This document shows positions 35,147 to 46,091 of a stretch of DNA of 64,000 nt, one piece after another. How positions within the stretch are numbered: the stretch's first letter is position 1; every line of letters begins with the position of its first letter. The notes under the pieces are model-generated. The model ran no database searches. It was not told the DNA's origin and saw only the letters and a list, made by a program, of their open reading frames with translations. Origin of the DNA: Rhizobium deserti (GTDB lineage: Bacteria; Pseudomonadota; Alphaproteobacteria; Rhizobiales; Rhizobiaceae); contig NZ_SMTL01000001.1 of assembly GCF_004358025.1 (NCBI RefSeq), positions 1,054,001 to 1,118,000 on the forward strand, written 5' to 3'. The translations under genes were made by a program, and so were the position numbers.

Positions 35147-35168
35147 TTCCAGTACTCCAGTGTCTCGC

Positions 35169-36188
35169 TCAGGCGGCCAGGCCGGCATTGCCGATCGCAA
35201 GGCCTCGGCCGTCGAAGCGGTGCAGCTTGCCTTCGTCCGGCGTCAGGTAAATCCGGTCGCCATAGGTGACGCCGAACTCGCCATCGCAGCGGGCGGTGAT
35301 CAGGCCGATCCCATCAACATTTGCATGCAGGAAAGTGTCGGCGCCGAGATGTTCCGCCACCGTCACGGTTCCGGTCCACAAGCCGCTGTCCTTGGAAAGC
35401 AGCAGGTGTTCCGGCCGGATGCCGGCGGTCTTGGCGCCCTTGGACTGGGCGTAGGCGCCTTCGATCAGGTTCATCTTCGGCGAGCCGATGAAGCCGGCGA
35501 CAAACAGGTTGCGCGGCGACCGGTAAAGCTCGAGCGGTGAGCCCACCTGCTCGATATTGCCGCGGTTGAGGACGACGATCTTGTCGGCCATGGTCATGGC
35601 TTCGATCTGGTCATGGGTGACGTAGACCATCGTCGTCTTCAACTGGTGATGCAGGTCGGTGATCTCGAGGCGCATAGTCCCTCGCAGAGCCGCGTCGAGG
35701 TTCGACAGCGGTTCGTCGAACAGGAAGGCCGAGGGCTCGCGAACGATGGCGCGGCCGATCGCGACACGCTGGCGCTGGCCGCCGGAAAGTTGCGACGGGC
35801 GGCGCTCCAGATAGTCGGTGAGGTTCAGCACGCGGGCCGCATCCGTCACCTTCTTGTCGATCGCCGCCTTGTCCATCTTCGCCATCTTCAGCGGAAAGGC
35901 GATATTGTTGCGCACGGTCATATGCGGATAAAGTGCGTAGGACTGGAACACCATGGCAAGGCCGCGCTCGGCCGGCGCATTATTGGTGTAATCCTTGCCA
36001 TCGATCAGGATCTGGCCGCCGCTGACATCTTCAAGGCCTGCGATCAGGCGCAAAAGCGTCGACTTGCCGCAACCGGACGGGCCGACGAAGACGACGAATT
36101 CGCCGTCGTTGATTTCCAGGTCGATGGAAGGGATGACCTTGGCTTCGCCGAAGGTCTTCGAAACGTTCTTGAGTGTGATTCTGCCCAT
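35169..36188 (-). CDS. smoK: Polyol ABC transporter, ATP-binding protein
   Basis: A 339-residue ATPase of the MalK/UgpC type. Walker A is GPSGCGKST, the signature is [16 protein letters not shown], Walker B is [12 protein letters not shown], and the C-terminal TOBE-type regulatory domain contains GIRPEHLLL. It powers import of sorbitol, mannitol or similar polyols with SmoEFG. It is the fourth transporter gene of the operon, 12 bp after smoG. Confidence 0.93.
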   Translation of the reverse strand: MGRITLKNVSKTFGEAKVIPSIDLEINDGEFVVFVGPSGCGKSTLLRLIAGLEDVSGGQILIDGKDYTNNAPAERGLAMVFQSYALYPHMTVRNNIAFPLKMAKMDKAAIDKKVTDAARVLNLTDYLERRPSQLSGGQRQRVAIGRAIVREPSAFLFDEPLSNLDAALRGTMRLEITDLHHQLKTTMVYVTHDQIEAMTMADKIVVLNRGNIEQVGSPLELYRSPRNLFVAGFIGSPKMNLIEGAYAQSKGAKTAGIRPEHLLLSKDSGLWTGTVTVAEHLGADTFLHANVDGIGLITARCDGEFGVTYGDRIYLTPDEGKLHRFDGRGLAIGNAGLAA

Positions 36189-36200
36189 GACGAAAGGTCC

Positions 36201-37025
36201 TTACTTAACCGCGCCAAAGGTGAGGCCGCGGACGAGTTGCTTCTGGCTGAACCAGCCAAGGATGAGGATCGGCGCGATCGCCATGGTCGAAGCTGCCGAC
36301 AGTTTTGCCCAGAACAGCCCCTGGGGACTGGAGAAGGAAGCGATGAATGCCGTCAGCGGTGCAGCATTCGTGGTCGTCAGGCGGATCGTCCAGAAGCTCT
36401 CGTTCCAGGCGAGGATGATGTTGAGAAGCAGCGTTGAAGCAATGCCAGGCACGGCCATCGGCGTCAGGACATAGACGATCTCCTGCCAGAGCCCTGCCCC
36501 GTCCATCCGCGATGCTTCCAAAATCTCGCCTGGGATCTCGCGGAAATAGGTGTAAAGCATCCACACGACGATCGGCAGGTTGATCAGCATCAGCACGACG
36601 GTCAGGCCGATGCGGCTGTCGAGAATACCGAGATCGCGGAAGATCAGGTAGATCGGCACCAAGACTGCGACGGCCGGCATCATCTTGGTGGACAGCATCC
36701 ACATCAGGATGTCCTTGGTCCGCTTCGTCGGCGAGAATGCCATGGCCCAGGCGCTCGGAACGGCGATGATCAGGGCGAGGATGGTTGATCCGACCGAGAT
36801 GATCACGGAGTTCATGAACGGCGTCAGGTAATCGCGCTGCGTTTGCACCGTGATATAGCTTTCCAGCGTGAAGGAAGGCAGGAGATTGAAGCCCGCAATC
36901 GCCTCCGTCTCGCTCTTCAGGCTGGTGATGATCGTGTAGAGGATCGGAAAGAAGATCAGCAATGCGACGATCCAAGCGAAGATCGTGGCAGTGACCTTGT
37001 GTCTTGTCGTAACGGAACGAGCCAT
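36201..37025 (-). CDS. smoG: Polyol ABC transporter permease (MalG type)
   Basis: A 274-residue CUT1 permease with six helices. The EAA loop reads EASRMDGAGLWQEIVYVLTPMAVPG, given here as its span near residues 175-200. It forms the membrane pore with SmoF. It lies 9 bp after smoF with an SD AGGAGA. Confidence 0.92.
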   Translation of the reverse strand: MARSVTTRHKVTATIFAWIVALLIFFPILYTIITSLKSETEAIAGFNLLPSFTLESYITVQTQRDYLTPFMNSVIISVGSTILALIIAVPSAWAMAFSPTKRTKDILMWMLSTKMMPAVAVLVPIYLIFRDLGILDSRIGLTVVLMLINLPIVVWMLYTYFREIPGEILEASRMDGAGLWQEIVYVLTPMAVPGIASTLLLNIILAWNESFWTIRLTTTNAAPLTAFIASFSSPQGLFWAKLSAASTMAIAPILILGWFSQKQLVRGLTFGAVK

Positions 37026-37034
37026 GATCTTCTC

Positions 37035-37907
37035 CTAACGATCCAGGTTCTTGCCGACCGCGCGCATCAGGAAGATGGCGACGATATTGGCAAGGATGAC
37101 CGCGATAATGCCGCCTGCCGCTGCGCCGCCGGCATCGTAATTCAAAAGCGCGACGCGGTAGATCAGATAGGCAAGGTTGGTGGACGCGTAGCCCGGGCCG
37201 CCATTGGTGGTGACAAGGATTTCCGCATAAACGCCGAGCAGGAAGATCGTCTGGATCAGGATCACCACGGTGATCGCCCGCGACATATGCGGCAGCGTCA
37301 GGTAGATGAAACGGTTGATGAAATTCGCGCCGTCCATCTCGGCCGCCTCCTTCTGCTCGCCGTCCAGCGACTGCAGGGCGGTCAGCAGGATCAGCGTTGC
37401 AAACGGCAGCCATTGCCAGGCGACGATGACGACGATCGAAAACAGCGGATAGCTGGCAAACCAGTCCACCGGCTGAAGGCCGAAGAATTTCGAAATATCC
37501 GCCAGTACCCCATAGCCTGGATGCATGATCATGTTCTTCCAGATCAGCGCTGCCACCGGCGGCATGACGAAGAAGGGCGAGATCACCAGGATGCGAACGA
37601 TGCCCTGGCCGAAAATCGGCTGATCGAGCAGGAGGGCGATGGCAATCCCGCCGATCACGGTGATCAAAAGCACGCCACCGACCAGGACGAGCGTATTCCA
37701 GACGGACTGGAAGAAGGCCGGATCGGTGTAGAAGTATTCGTAGTTGAAGAAGCCGGTGAAGCCGTCGCTGGAGGGATCCAGCAGATTGTAGTTCTGGAAG
37801 GAAAACCACAGCGTCATAGCCAGCGGTACGATCATCCAGACCAGTAGAAGCAGAACGGATGGCGCCATCATCAGCCGCGCCAACGTCTTGGTGTTTTGCG
37901 TTGCCAT
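37035..37907 (-). CDS. smoF: Polyol ABC transporter permease (MalF type)
   Basis: A 290-residue CUT1 permease with six membrane helices and the EAA-type loop EKEAAEMDGANFINRF preceding ITLPHM-type residues (LTLPHMSRAI). It follows smoE after a 133-bp gap that contains a strong hairpin, which probably lowers permease expression relative to the binding protein. Confidence 0.92.
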   Translation of the reverse strand: MATQNTKTLARLMMAPSVLLLLVWMIVPLAMTLWFSFQNYNLLDPSSDGFTGFFNYEYFYTDPAFFQSVWNTLVLVGGVLLITVIGGIAIALLLDQPIFGQGIVRILVISPFFVMPPVAALIWKNMIMHPGYGVLADISKFFGLQPVDWFASYPLFSIVVIVAWQWLPFATLILLTALQSLDGEQKEAAEMDGANFINRFIYLTLPHMSRAITVVILIQTIFLLGVYAEILVTTNGGPGYASTNLAYLIYRVALLNYDAGGAAAGGIIAVILANIVAIFLMRAVGKNLDR

Positions 37908-37997
37908 AACGACGCCCTCCCCGAACTGGCCGCGCGCCCCGTAAGGTACGGAGACGTCTGCGCGGGACCTATTTTAGTGTGGTGGTTGGTTATGAAG

Positions 37998-38025
37998 GAC
38001 CGCCCGGCTGGATGGCCGGGCGGTC
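37998..38025 (-). other. Stem-loop between smoE and smoF
   Basis: GACCGCCCGGC (37998-38008) pairs perfectly with GCCGGGCGGTC (38015-38025) around a 6-nt loop. No T-tract follows on the minus strand, so it is more likely an mRNA-stabilising element that protects the smoE message than a full terminator. Confidence 0.7.
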
Positions 38026-38040
38026 TGCCTGGGAGGCTTC

Positions 38041-39366
38041 TTACTTCGGATAGCCGGCGCGCTTCATTTCGCGCTGGGTGGCGCGCTGTGCCTGGGCCAG
38101 CGCATCGTCGACCGTCGACTGGCCGGCGATGACCGCCGAGAACAGCTGGCCGACATTGGTGCCGATCGCCTGGAATTCAGGAATGGCAACGAACTGGCCA
38201 CCTGTATAGGGCACAGGCTTGACGGTCGGCTTGGTGATGTCGGCAGCCTGCATGGCAGCCAAGGTCGGACCCGCGAAGGCAGCCGCTTTCTTGTATTCCT
38301 CGTTATTGTAGAGCGAGGTGCGGGTACCCGGAGGAACGGCAGTCCAGCCTTCCTTGGAAGCTACGAGCTGGGTGTATTCCTTGCTGGTTGCCCAGGAGAT
38401 GAACTTCTGAGCAGCGTCGGACTTCTTGGAGGAAGCCGGAACAGCCAGGTTCCACGACCAGAGCCAGTTGCCATGGTTCTTCATCTCTCCCTTGGTCGGG
38501 AAGATCGCATAGCCGACCTTGTCCGCAACCTTGGAATCCTTCGGGTCGGACACGAAGGAGGCCGCGACGGTCGCATCCATCCACATGCCGCACTTGCCCT
38601 GCTGGAACAGCGTCAGGTTTTCGTTGAAGCCGTTCGAGGAGGCGCCCGACGGCCCGGCATCCTTCATCAGGTCGACATAGAACTGCAGCGCTTCCTTCCA
38701 TTCCGGCTGGTCGAACTGCGGGTTCCACTTTTCGTCGAACCAGCGGCCGCCATAGGAATTGGCGAGCGCCGTGATGAAGGCCATGTTCTCGCCCCAGCCG
38801 GCCTTGCCGCGCAGGCAGATGCCGTTCACGTCGCCCTTGCGATCGGTGATCTTGCGGGCCGCATCGCCGATGAATTCCCAGGTTGGGTTTTCAGGCATTT
38901 TCAGGCCGGCTTTGTCGAACAGGTCCTTACGGTACATGATCATCGCCGATTCACCATAGAACGGCGCGGCATAAAGCTTGTCGTTGACCGTCAGGCCGCC
39001 CTTGATGGCCGGCAGCAGGTCATTGGCGTCATACTTGTCGCCGAGCTTGTTCAGCTCGAGCAGCCAGCCCTGTTTGGCCCAGATCGGCACTTCGTAATTG
39101 CCGATGGTCAGTATGTCGTACTGGCCGCCTTTGGTGGCAATGTCGGTCGTGACACGTTCGCGCAGAACGTTTTCTTCCAGGGTGACCCAGTTGATCTGGA
39201 TGTCCGGATTGGCCTTGGTGAATTCCGGCGCCATGGCCTGCATGCGCACCATGTCGCCATTGTTCACCGTCGCAATGGTGAGCGTTTCGGCCGAGGCACC
39301 GGTCGCCGAAACGCCGGCCAGAATGAACGCCGAGCAGGCGCTCAGCAAAATCGTCTTCAATGTCAT
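38041..39366 (-). CDS. smoE: Polyol ABC transporter, substrate-binding protein
   Basis: The start is the ATG at 39364-39366 after GGGAGGAAG (441 residues). A signal peptide ends near GASA (about residue 27). The family 1 solute-binding fold is shown by DILTIGNYEVPIWAKQGWL and MYRKDLFDKAGLKMP. It binds polyols in the periplasm for SmoFGK. A promoter with an overlapping palindrome lies just upstream, and the SorC regulator gene precedes it on the same strand. Confidence 0.93.
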   Translation of the reverse strand: MTLKTILLSACSAFILAGVSATGASAETLTIATVNNGDMVRMQAMAPEFTKANPDIQINWVTLEENVLRERVTTDIATKGGQYDILTIGNYEVPIWAKQGWLLELNKLGDKYDANDLLPAIKGGLTVNDKLYAAPFYGESAMIMYRKDLFDKAGLKMPENPTWEFIGDAARKITDRKGDVNGICLRGKAGWGENMAFITALANSYGGRWFDEKWNPQFDQPEWKEALQFYVDLMKDAGPSGASSNGFNENLTLFQQGKCGMWMDATVAASFVSDPKDSKVADKVGYAIFPTKGEMKNHGNWLWSWNLAVPASSKKSDAAQKFISWATSKEYTQLVASKEGWTAVPPGTRTSLYNNEEYKKAAAFAGPTLAAMQAADITKPTVKPVPYTGGQFVAIPEFQAIGTNVGQLFSAVIAGQSTVDDALAQAQRATQREMKRAGYPK

Positions 39367-39410
39367 ATCTTCCTCCCGAGAAGATTGAGTGCGAGCATTC
39401 GCTTTGCTCA

Positions 39411-39445
39411 TGGGCAATTACCCAACATTAGCTAGGGCAAGTCAA
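39411..39445 (-). promoter_or_regulatory. smoE: smoE promoter with palindromic operator
   Basis: On the minus strand a -35-like TTGACT (39440-39445) is followed after 17 bp by a weak -10 region. The palindrome TGGGCAATTACCCA (39411-39424) overlaps that -10 region. This is the best candidate for the site of the SorC regulator encoded next door. Confidence 0.5.
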
Positions 39446-39509
39446 CGGGAAATCATCGCTGCAACGCAGCGGAAAAAAGCAACTGATTGATTATCAAGAG
39501 ATAATTCTG

Positions 39510-40463
39510 TTAGTCAGCCAGCAGAAAGGTCGCGGCAAGTTCGTCGGTTATGATCCCGTTCAGCAGGCCCCCGTGGAGCGCCGCCTTCATCGCAGCCCAT
39601 TTCCGCTTGCCCTGGGCAATGCCGATGACATGCGAGACATCGCGCGACGGAATGGGAACGCTGGCCACCCGCTCGTTGATGGCATTGTCGAGAAGTCGGC
39701 CCTTCTGGTCATAGATCCAGCCGCAGATCTCGCCGGCGGCGCCGCTTTTAATCAGTTGCAGCATTTCCTCCTTGCCGATGAAACCGTCGACGCATAGTGG
39801 GCCGTCGACGCCCAGTTCGCCGACCCCGACAAATGTCACGTCGGCCTGCGCCCCGAGAGCCAGCGTGGAGCGCACTAGCGATTGATCATGGAGGGTGATC
39901 CGCTCGGCGGTGGAGGAACAAAGGACTGGAAGGGGCATGGGAAAATGCCTTGCCTTGATGGCATCGGCCATAGAAAAGATGACGTTGTAGAAGGCTGCGG
40001 ACCCGTCCGGGCCGATATTGCCGGTCAGCGACACGATGCGGTGCTGCGGGCATTCCATCGGCGGCAGCTGGTCGACGGCCGCCTTCAGCGTCCGCCCCGT
40101 CCCGACGGCCACGACGATCGGATCAGGACGTTTCAGCCAGCGCTCGATTTCGGCGGCCGCCGCTTCCGCAATACCCACTGTCGTCGATCCGCCGCCCGGA
40201 TCACTCGGCACCACTTCGGCATGCTTGAGACCGTATTTCTGCCGCAGCCCTTCCGCAAGCTCGAGGCAGATCGATATGGGATGGTCGAGCCGGACCTTGA
40301 TCAGCCGTTCGGCAATAGCGAGCGACACGAGCCGCTGGGCCGACTGGCGCGATATCCCCATGGTACTGGCAATTTCGTCCTGGGTGCGACCGGCGACATA
40401 GTAGAGCCAACCGGCTCTTGCAGCGTCGTCAAGTCGACCTTGGGAATCGGACCGTTTTGCCAT
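39510..40463 (-). CDS. SorC-family regulator of the polyol operon
   Basis: A 317-residue SorC/DeoR-type protein. The helix-turn-helix is RTQDEIASTMGISRQSAQRLV, followed by the sugar-phosphate-binding domain (VGTGRTLKAAVDQL, VGVGELG). It corresponds to the SmoC/MtlR regulators of rhizobial polyol operons. It is upstream of smoE on the same strand, 143 bp away, so it may have its own promoter and control smoE through the palindrome at 39411-39424. SD AGGAG lies about 10 bases before the start. Confidence 0.88.
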   Translation of the reverse strand: MAKRSDSQGRLDDAARAGWLYYVAGRTQDEIASTMGISRQSAQRLVSLAIAERLIKVRLDHPISICLELAEGLRQKYGLKHAEVVPSDPGGGSTTVGIAEAAAAEIERWLKRPDPIVVAVGTGRTLKAAVDQLPPMECPQHRIVSLTGNIGPDGSAAFYNVIFSMADAIKARHFPMPLPVLCSSTAERITLHDQSLVRSTLALGAQADVTFVGVGELGVDGPLCVDGFIGKEEMLQLIKSGAAGEICGWIYDQKGRLLDNAINERVASVPIPSRDVSHVIGIAQGKRKWAAMKAALHGGLLNGIITDELAATFLLAD

Positions 40464-40798
40464 AACAGAAATTCTCCTCGCGGGTTTGCTGCCATGTTTT
40501 CCGACACTCTGTCAAACGGATCGGCGGATGGATCAGGATCACCGCATGGGTCCTCGAAAACGGCGCCCCTGAAGTTCCGAGCCATGGAAGTGCCCGAAGC
40601 AACCACGCGAGAAAGCTTCCAGCTCTACTCTCCCTAGCAGGCACGAAGGCAAAGTCGCCGGCATCCTAGGTTACGAGGTAAGTCCTTCATCTAAGTAGAA
40701 ATACATAGATCCCAAGTGAGCAGGTACGAAAACTATGTCCAAAATTTTAACTTAAATAGTCGAGCATCTTATGTAACTGCATCTGATGGAACAAACAC
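40464..40798. other. Intergenic region, no gene seen
   Basis: This 335-bp stretch lies between divergent genes. The part near the chemoreceptor gene is AT-rich (40690-40790) and probably holds its promoter. I see no repeat, hairpin or ORF that I would defend. Confidence 0.4.
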
Positions 40799-42565
40799 AT
40801 GGCAAGCTTCCTGAGCTCTAACTCTGCTAAAATCCTCGACGCCCTGGATCTTTCCTTCGCTGTGATCGAATTCGACGTCGACGGCAAGATTCTCAAGGCG
40901 AACAAGAATTTCTGCGACCTGATGGGATATTCCGAAGCGGAACTGCTCGGCAAGCACCACCGCATGTTCCTGGATGCAGATTATGCCGGATCTTCCGACT
41001 ATACCGCCTTCTGGAACAAGCTGCGCGGCGGTGAATTTGTCTGCAGCGAGTTCACCCGCCTTGCCAAAGGCGGAAAAGAGATCTTCATCCGTGGAAACTA
41101 TAACCCGATCAAGAGCAGCTCGGGCAAGGTTCTGAAGATCGTCAAGTTCGCCAACGACATCACCCAGACCAAGATGCAAGGCATCGACACGGGCGCAAAA
41201 ATTGACGCCATCTCAAGAGCCCAGGCCACGATCGAGTTCAAGACGGACGGGACGATCCTTTCCGCCAACGAGAACTTCGTGCAGGCACTCGGCTATTCCC
41301 TGTCCGAGATCGTCGGCAAGCATCACAGCATGTTCGTGGAGCCCGGCTTTTCCGCCAGCCCTGAATATGCCGATATGTGGCGCAAGCTGAACGCGGGGGA
41401 ATTGGTTGCTGGCGAGTTCAAGAGAATGGGCAAAGGCGGCCGCAACGTCTTTATTCAGGCATCCTACAATCCTGTCTTCGACTTCAAGGGCCGCGTCATC
41501 AAGGTCGTGAAGTTTGCCACCGATGTCACCGCCCGCGTCGAGAACGTGGAACGCCTGGCCTCCTCCCTGACGAGCATGGCATCGGGCGACCTGTCGCAGA
41601 ACATCGAAACACCCTTCATCCCATCGCTCGACAAGCTGCGCCGCGACTTCAACGCAGCCTCTGCCAAGCTGCGCGAGGCCATGAAGACCGTCATGACCAA
41701 TGCCGAAACCATCTCGGCCGGCGCGCATGAAATCCGCACCGCCGCCGATGATCTGGCAAAGCGAACCGAGCAGCAGGCAGCCTCTGTCGAAGAAACCGCA
41801 GCCGCGCTTGAAGAGATCACGACGACCGTCAAGGACTCCAGCCGCCGCGCCGAAGATTCCGGCCAGCTGGTCGGCCGCGCCAAGGCGCATGCGGATCATT
41901 CCGGCCAGATCGTCAACGAAGCGATCGTTGCCATGGACAAGATCAACCAGTCCTCGTCCGAAATTTCCAACATTATCGGCGTGATCGACGAGATTGCCTT
42001 CCAGACCAACCTTCTGGCGCTAAATGCCGGCGTCGAAGCGGCACGCGCTGGGGAAGCGGGCAAGGGCTTCGCCGTCGTTGCCCAGGAAGTCCGCGAGCTT
42101 GCCCAGCGCTCGGCATCGGCTGCCAAGGAGATCAAGACACTTATCACCGCGTCCGGCACGCAGGTGGCAAGCGGCGTTACCCTGGTCAGCCGGGCGGGCG
42201 AGGCTCTGCAGGAGATCGCAGGCAACGTGCAGGACATCAACAAGGATATCGGCGCCATCATCGAATCGGCGCGCGAGCAGTCGACGGCGCTGAGCGAGAT
42301 CAATCGGGCCATCAATCTGGTCGACCAGGGCACGCAGCAAAACGCCGCGATGGTCGAGGAGCAGACGGCGGCAAGCCACGGCCTGGCCGAGGAAGCCAAG
42401 GCTCTGTTTGCGCTCTTGGAGCAGTTCCAGTTCGATGATCGCGCCAAGGCACACCGCACGGCGCCAAGCAGCGCAACCCCGAGGCCGGCGCCGCAGCGCG
42501 CGGCAGCTCCAAGAATGGCGACGCATGGAAATGCGGCCATGAAGGTCGAATGGAGCGAGTTCTAA
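40799..42565 (+). CDS. Cytoplasmic PAS-PAS methyl-accepting chemotaxis protein (second paralogue)
   Basis: A 588-residue soluble chemoreceptor with two PAS domains (about residues 15-120 and 135-240), a short linker, and the MCP signalling domain with the tip [16 protein letters not shown]. It shares domain order and many segments with the protein encoded at 21881-23593, including VGKHH after each PAS core. The C-terminal 40 residues are an Ala/Pro/Arg-rich tail ending in VEWSEF; the WSEF-like end resembles the CheR-tethering pentapeptide (NWETF type), which the other paralogue lacks. Confidence 0.92.
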   Translation: MASFLSSNSAKILDALDLSFAVIEFDVDGKILKANKNFCDLMGYSEAELLGKHHRMFLDADYAGSSDYTAFWNKLRGGEFVCSEFTRLAKGGKEIFIRGNYNPIKSSSGKVLKIVKFANDITQTKMQGIDTGAKIDAISRAQATIEFKTDGTILSANENFVQALGYSLSEIVGKHHSMFVEPGFSASPEYADMWRKLNAGELVAGEFKRMGKGGRNVFIQASYNPVFDFKGRVIKVVKFATDVTARVENVERLASSLTSMASGDLSQNIETPFIPSLDKLRRDFNAASAKLREAMKTVMTNAETISAGAHEIRTAADDLAKRTEQQAASVEETAAALEEITTTVKDSSRRAEDSGQLVGRAKAHADHSGQIVNEAIVAMDKINQSSSEISNIIGVIDEIAFQTNLLALNAGVEAARAGEAGKGFAVVAQEVRELAQRSASAAKEIKTLITASGTQVASGVTLVSRAGEALQEIAGNVQDINKDIGAIIESAREQSTALSEINRAINLVDQGTQQNAAMVEEQTAASHGLAEEAKALFALLEQFQFDDRAKAHRTAPSSATPRPAPQRAAAPRMATHGNAAMKVEWSEF

Positions 42566-42724
42566 GCGCCAGCCCAGCTGGCCGTTCTAAGGCATGAGAA
42601 GAAGCGGCGGCATTCGCCATCACAAGCGGATACCGCCGTTCCAGTCGTAAACGACCAGGGGTCAAGGCATCATCTAACAATACCGTGACCCCATAGCCGC
42701 TGAACAACCGCAGACCTGAAAGGT

Positions 42725-44572
<1,848 letters not shown>

Positions 44573-44594
44573 GGTATTCTCCTTGTTCCAGAAC

Positions 44595-45758
44595 TCAGGC
44601 GGCAGGCGCGGTTTCGGCAAGCGTGACCCAATAGCTGACGCCGAACGGGATCGCCTCGTCGTTGAAGTCATAGGCGGCATTATGGAGATTGGCCGTGTCG
44701 CCATTGCCGATAAAGATAAAGGCGCCCGGACGCTTTTCCAGCATGTAGGAAAAGTCTTCGGCGCCCATATGCGGCGGCACGCCGACATTGACAGCCTTCG
44801 GCCCTGCAACCTTGCTGGCAATCTCAATGGCGAAATCAGTTTCCTCGTCATGGTTGAACGTGACCGGATAGCCACGGTGATAAATAACCTCGGCGCTCGC
44901 TCCATGCGCGATGGCAGTCGCCTCTGCGACCTCCTTCAACCGCTTTTCGGCAAAATCGCGCGTTTCCGGCAGCAGCGTGCGCACCGTGCCGGCCAGCTTC
45001 ACGAAGGCGGGAATAACATTGCTCGCCTCGCCGCCATGGATGGAGGCAACCGTGACCACCAGCGACTTCAGGGGGTCTGTTTCGCGCGAAACGACTGACT
45101 GCAGGGCCACCACCACATGCGATGCGGCGAGCACCGGATCGATCGAAAGATGCGGCTGGGCAGCATGGCTGCCGCGGCCGTTGATGGTGATCTCAAACGT
45201 ATCGGCAGCCGCCATGGTCGAACCCTTACGGATCGCAAAGCTGCCCACCGGCAGGCGCGGCTCGTTGTGCATGCCGTAGACCTGGGCAATGCCGAACTTC
45301 TCCATCAACCCGTCGTTGATCATCGCCAGCGCGCCGGCGCCGCCCTCTTCCGCCGGCTGGAAGATCACCGCGACCGAACCTTTGAAGTTGCGCGTTTCCG
45401 CCAGATATTGCGCCGCTCCGAGCAGCATTGCCGTATGGCCGTCATGACCGCAGGAATGGGCCTTGCCGGGCGTTTTTGAAGCCCAGGCCTTGCCGGAGGT
45501 TTCCAGAATCGGCAGCGCATCCATATCCGCCCGGAAGCCGACCACCGGCCCCTCGCCCTGGCTGCCCTTGATGATGCCGACAACGCCGGTCCTGCCGAGA
45601 CCGGTTTCGACGACGTCGCAACCAAAGGATCTAAGCTTGTCTGCAACGAAATCCGCCGTGTGATGAACGTCGTAGAGCAATTCCGGATTCTCATGCAGAT
45701 GGCGCCTCCATTCTGCGACCTCATCCTGCATTTCGGCGACGCGATTGATGACCGGCAT
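44595..45758 (-). CDS. M20-family amidohydrolase (hippurate hydrolase-like)
   Basis: A 387-residue M20D peptidase. Metal ligands are visible in HSCGHDGHTAML, the catalytic Glu pair in FQPAEEGGAGA, and a further His in GMHNEP; the dimerisation insert follows. It hydrolyses N-acyl or N-aminoacyl substrates such as hippurate or indole-acyl amino acids in the cytoplasm. The neighbouring transporter presumably imports its substrate, an N-acylated amino acid or short peptide. Confidence 0.9.
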   Translation of the reverse strand: MPVINRVAEMQDEVAEWRRHLHENPELLYDVHHTADFVADKLRSFGCDVVETGLGRTGVVGIIKGSQGEGPVVGFRADMDALPILETSGKAWASKTPGKAHSCGHDGHTAMLLGAAQYLAETRNFKGSVAVIFQPAEEGGAGALAMINDGLMEKFGIAQVYGMHNEPRLPVGSFAIRKGSTMAAADTFEITINGRGSHAAQPHLSIDPVLAASHVVVALQSVVSRETDPLKSLVVTVASIHGGEASNVIPAFVKLAGTVRTLLPETRDFAEKRLKEVAEATAIAHGASAEVIYHRGYPVTFNHDEETDFAIEIASKVAGPKAVNVGVPPHMGAEDFSYMLEKRPGAFIFIGNGDTANLHNAAYDFNDEAIPFGVSYWVTLAETAPAA

Positions 45759-46091
45759 TACGATACCCCGTTGTTTTTTTGCTGTTTCCTTCTGACCGAG
45801 GCCAGATGTCGGAAGGATATTGAGACGCTTGGAACGCTTTTTGCAAGCTTCTATTTTCGCCCTTGAACGAAAAATAGGCCTATGCTTAGATGGCTCAAAT
45901 TTTGGTCATCACCGGTTTTCCGGGATCGATCAGCAAGCTCTTCGAGCTACCAATCCGCGGAGGATAAAGCCTAGGTCATCTAGTGTTACCAGCGACTTGG
46001 CTCCGCCGGTCGCAACTGGGCGAGGCACCAGCACCGAGATAACGGGCGGGCCGCAGCATCACTCAAAAGAAAACCAAAGGGGAATAGCAGA
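45759..46091. promoter_or_regulatory. Divergent promoter region with an AT-rich dyad
   Basis: The 333-bp space between the M20 gene and the binding protein gene holds no ORF. CTATTTTCG (45851-45859) and CGAAAAATAG (45868-45877) form an inverted repeat with an 8-bp spacer and one extra base, in the AT-rich part. It is a candidate operator for both directions. No regulator gene lies nearby. Confidence 0.4.

Noticed and set aside
33419..35269. A 616-codon open frame opposite mtlK
   Set aside because: Antisense shadow of a well-supported mannitol dehydrogenase gene; no recognisable domain and no ribosome site.
45829..45852. GGAAC-N16-TATT as a further EcfG promoter
   Set aside because: The -10 does not match CGTT and the spacing match rests only on TT in an AT-rich stretch.
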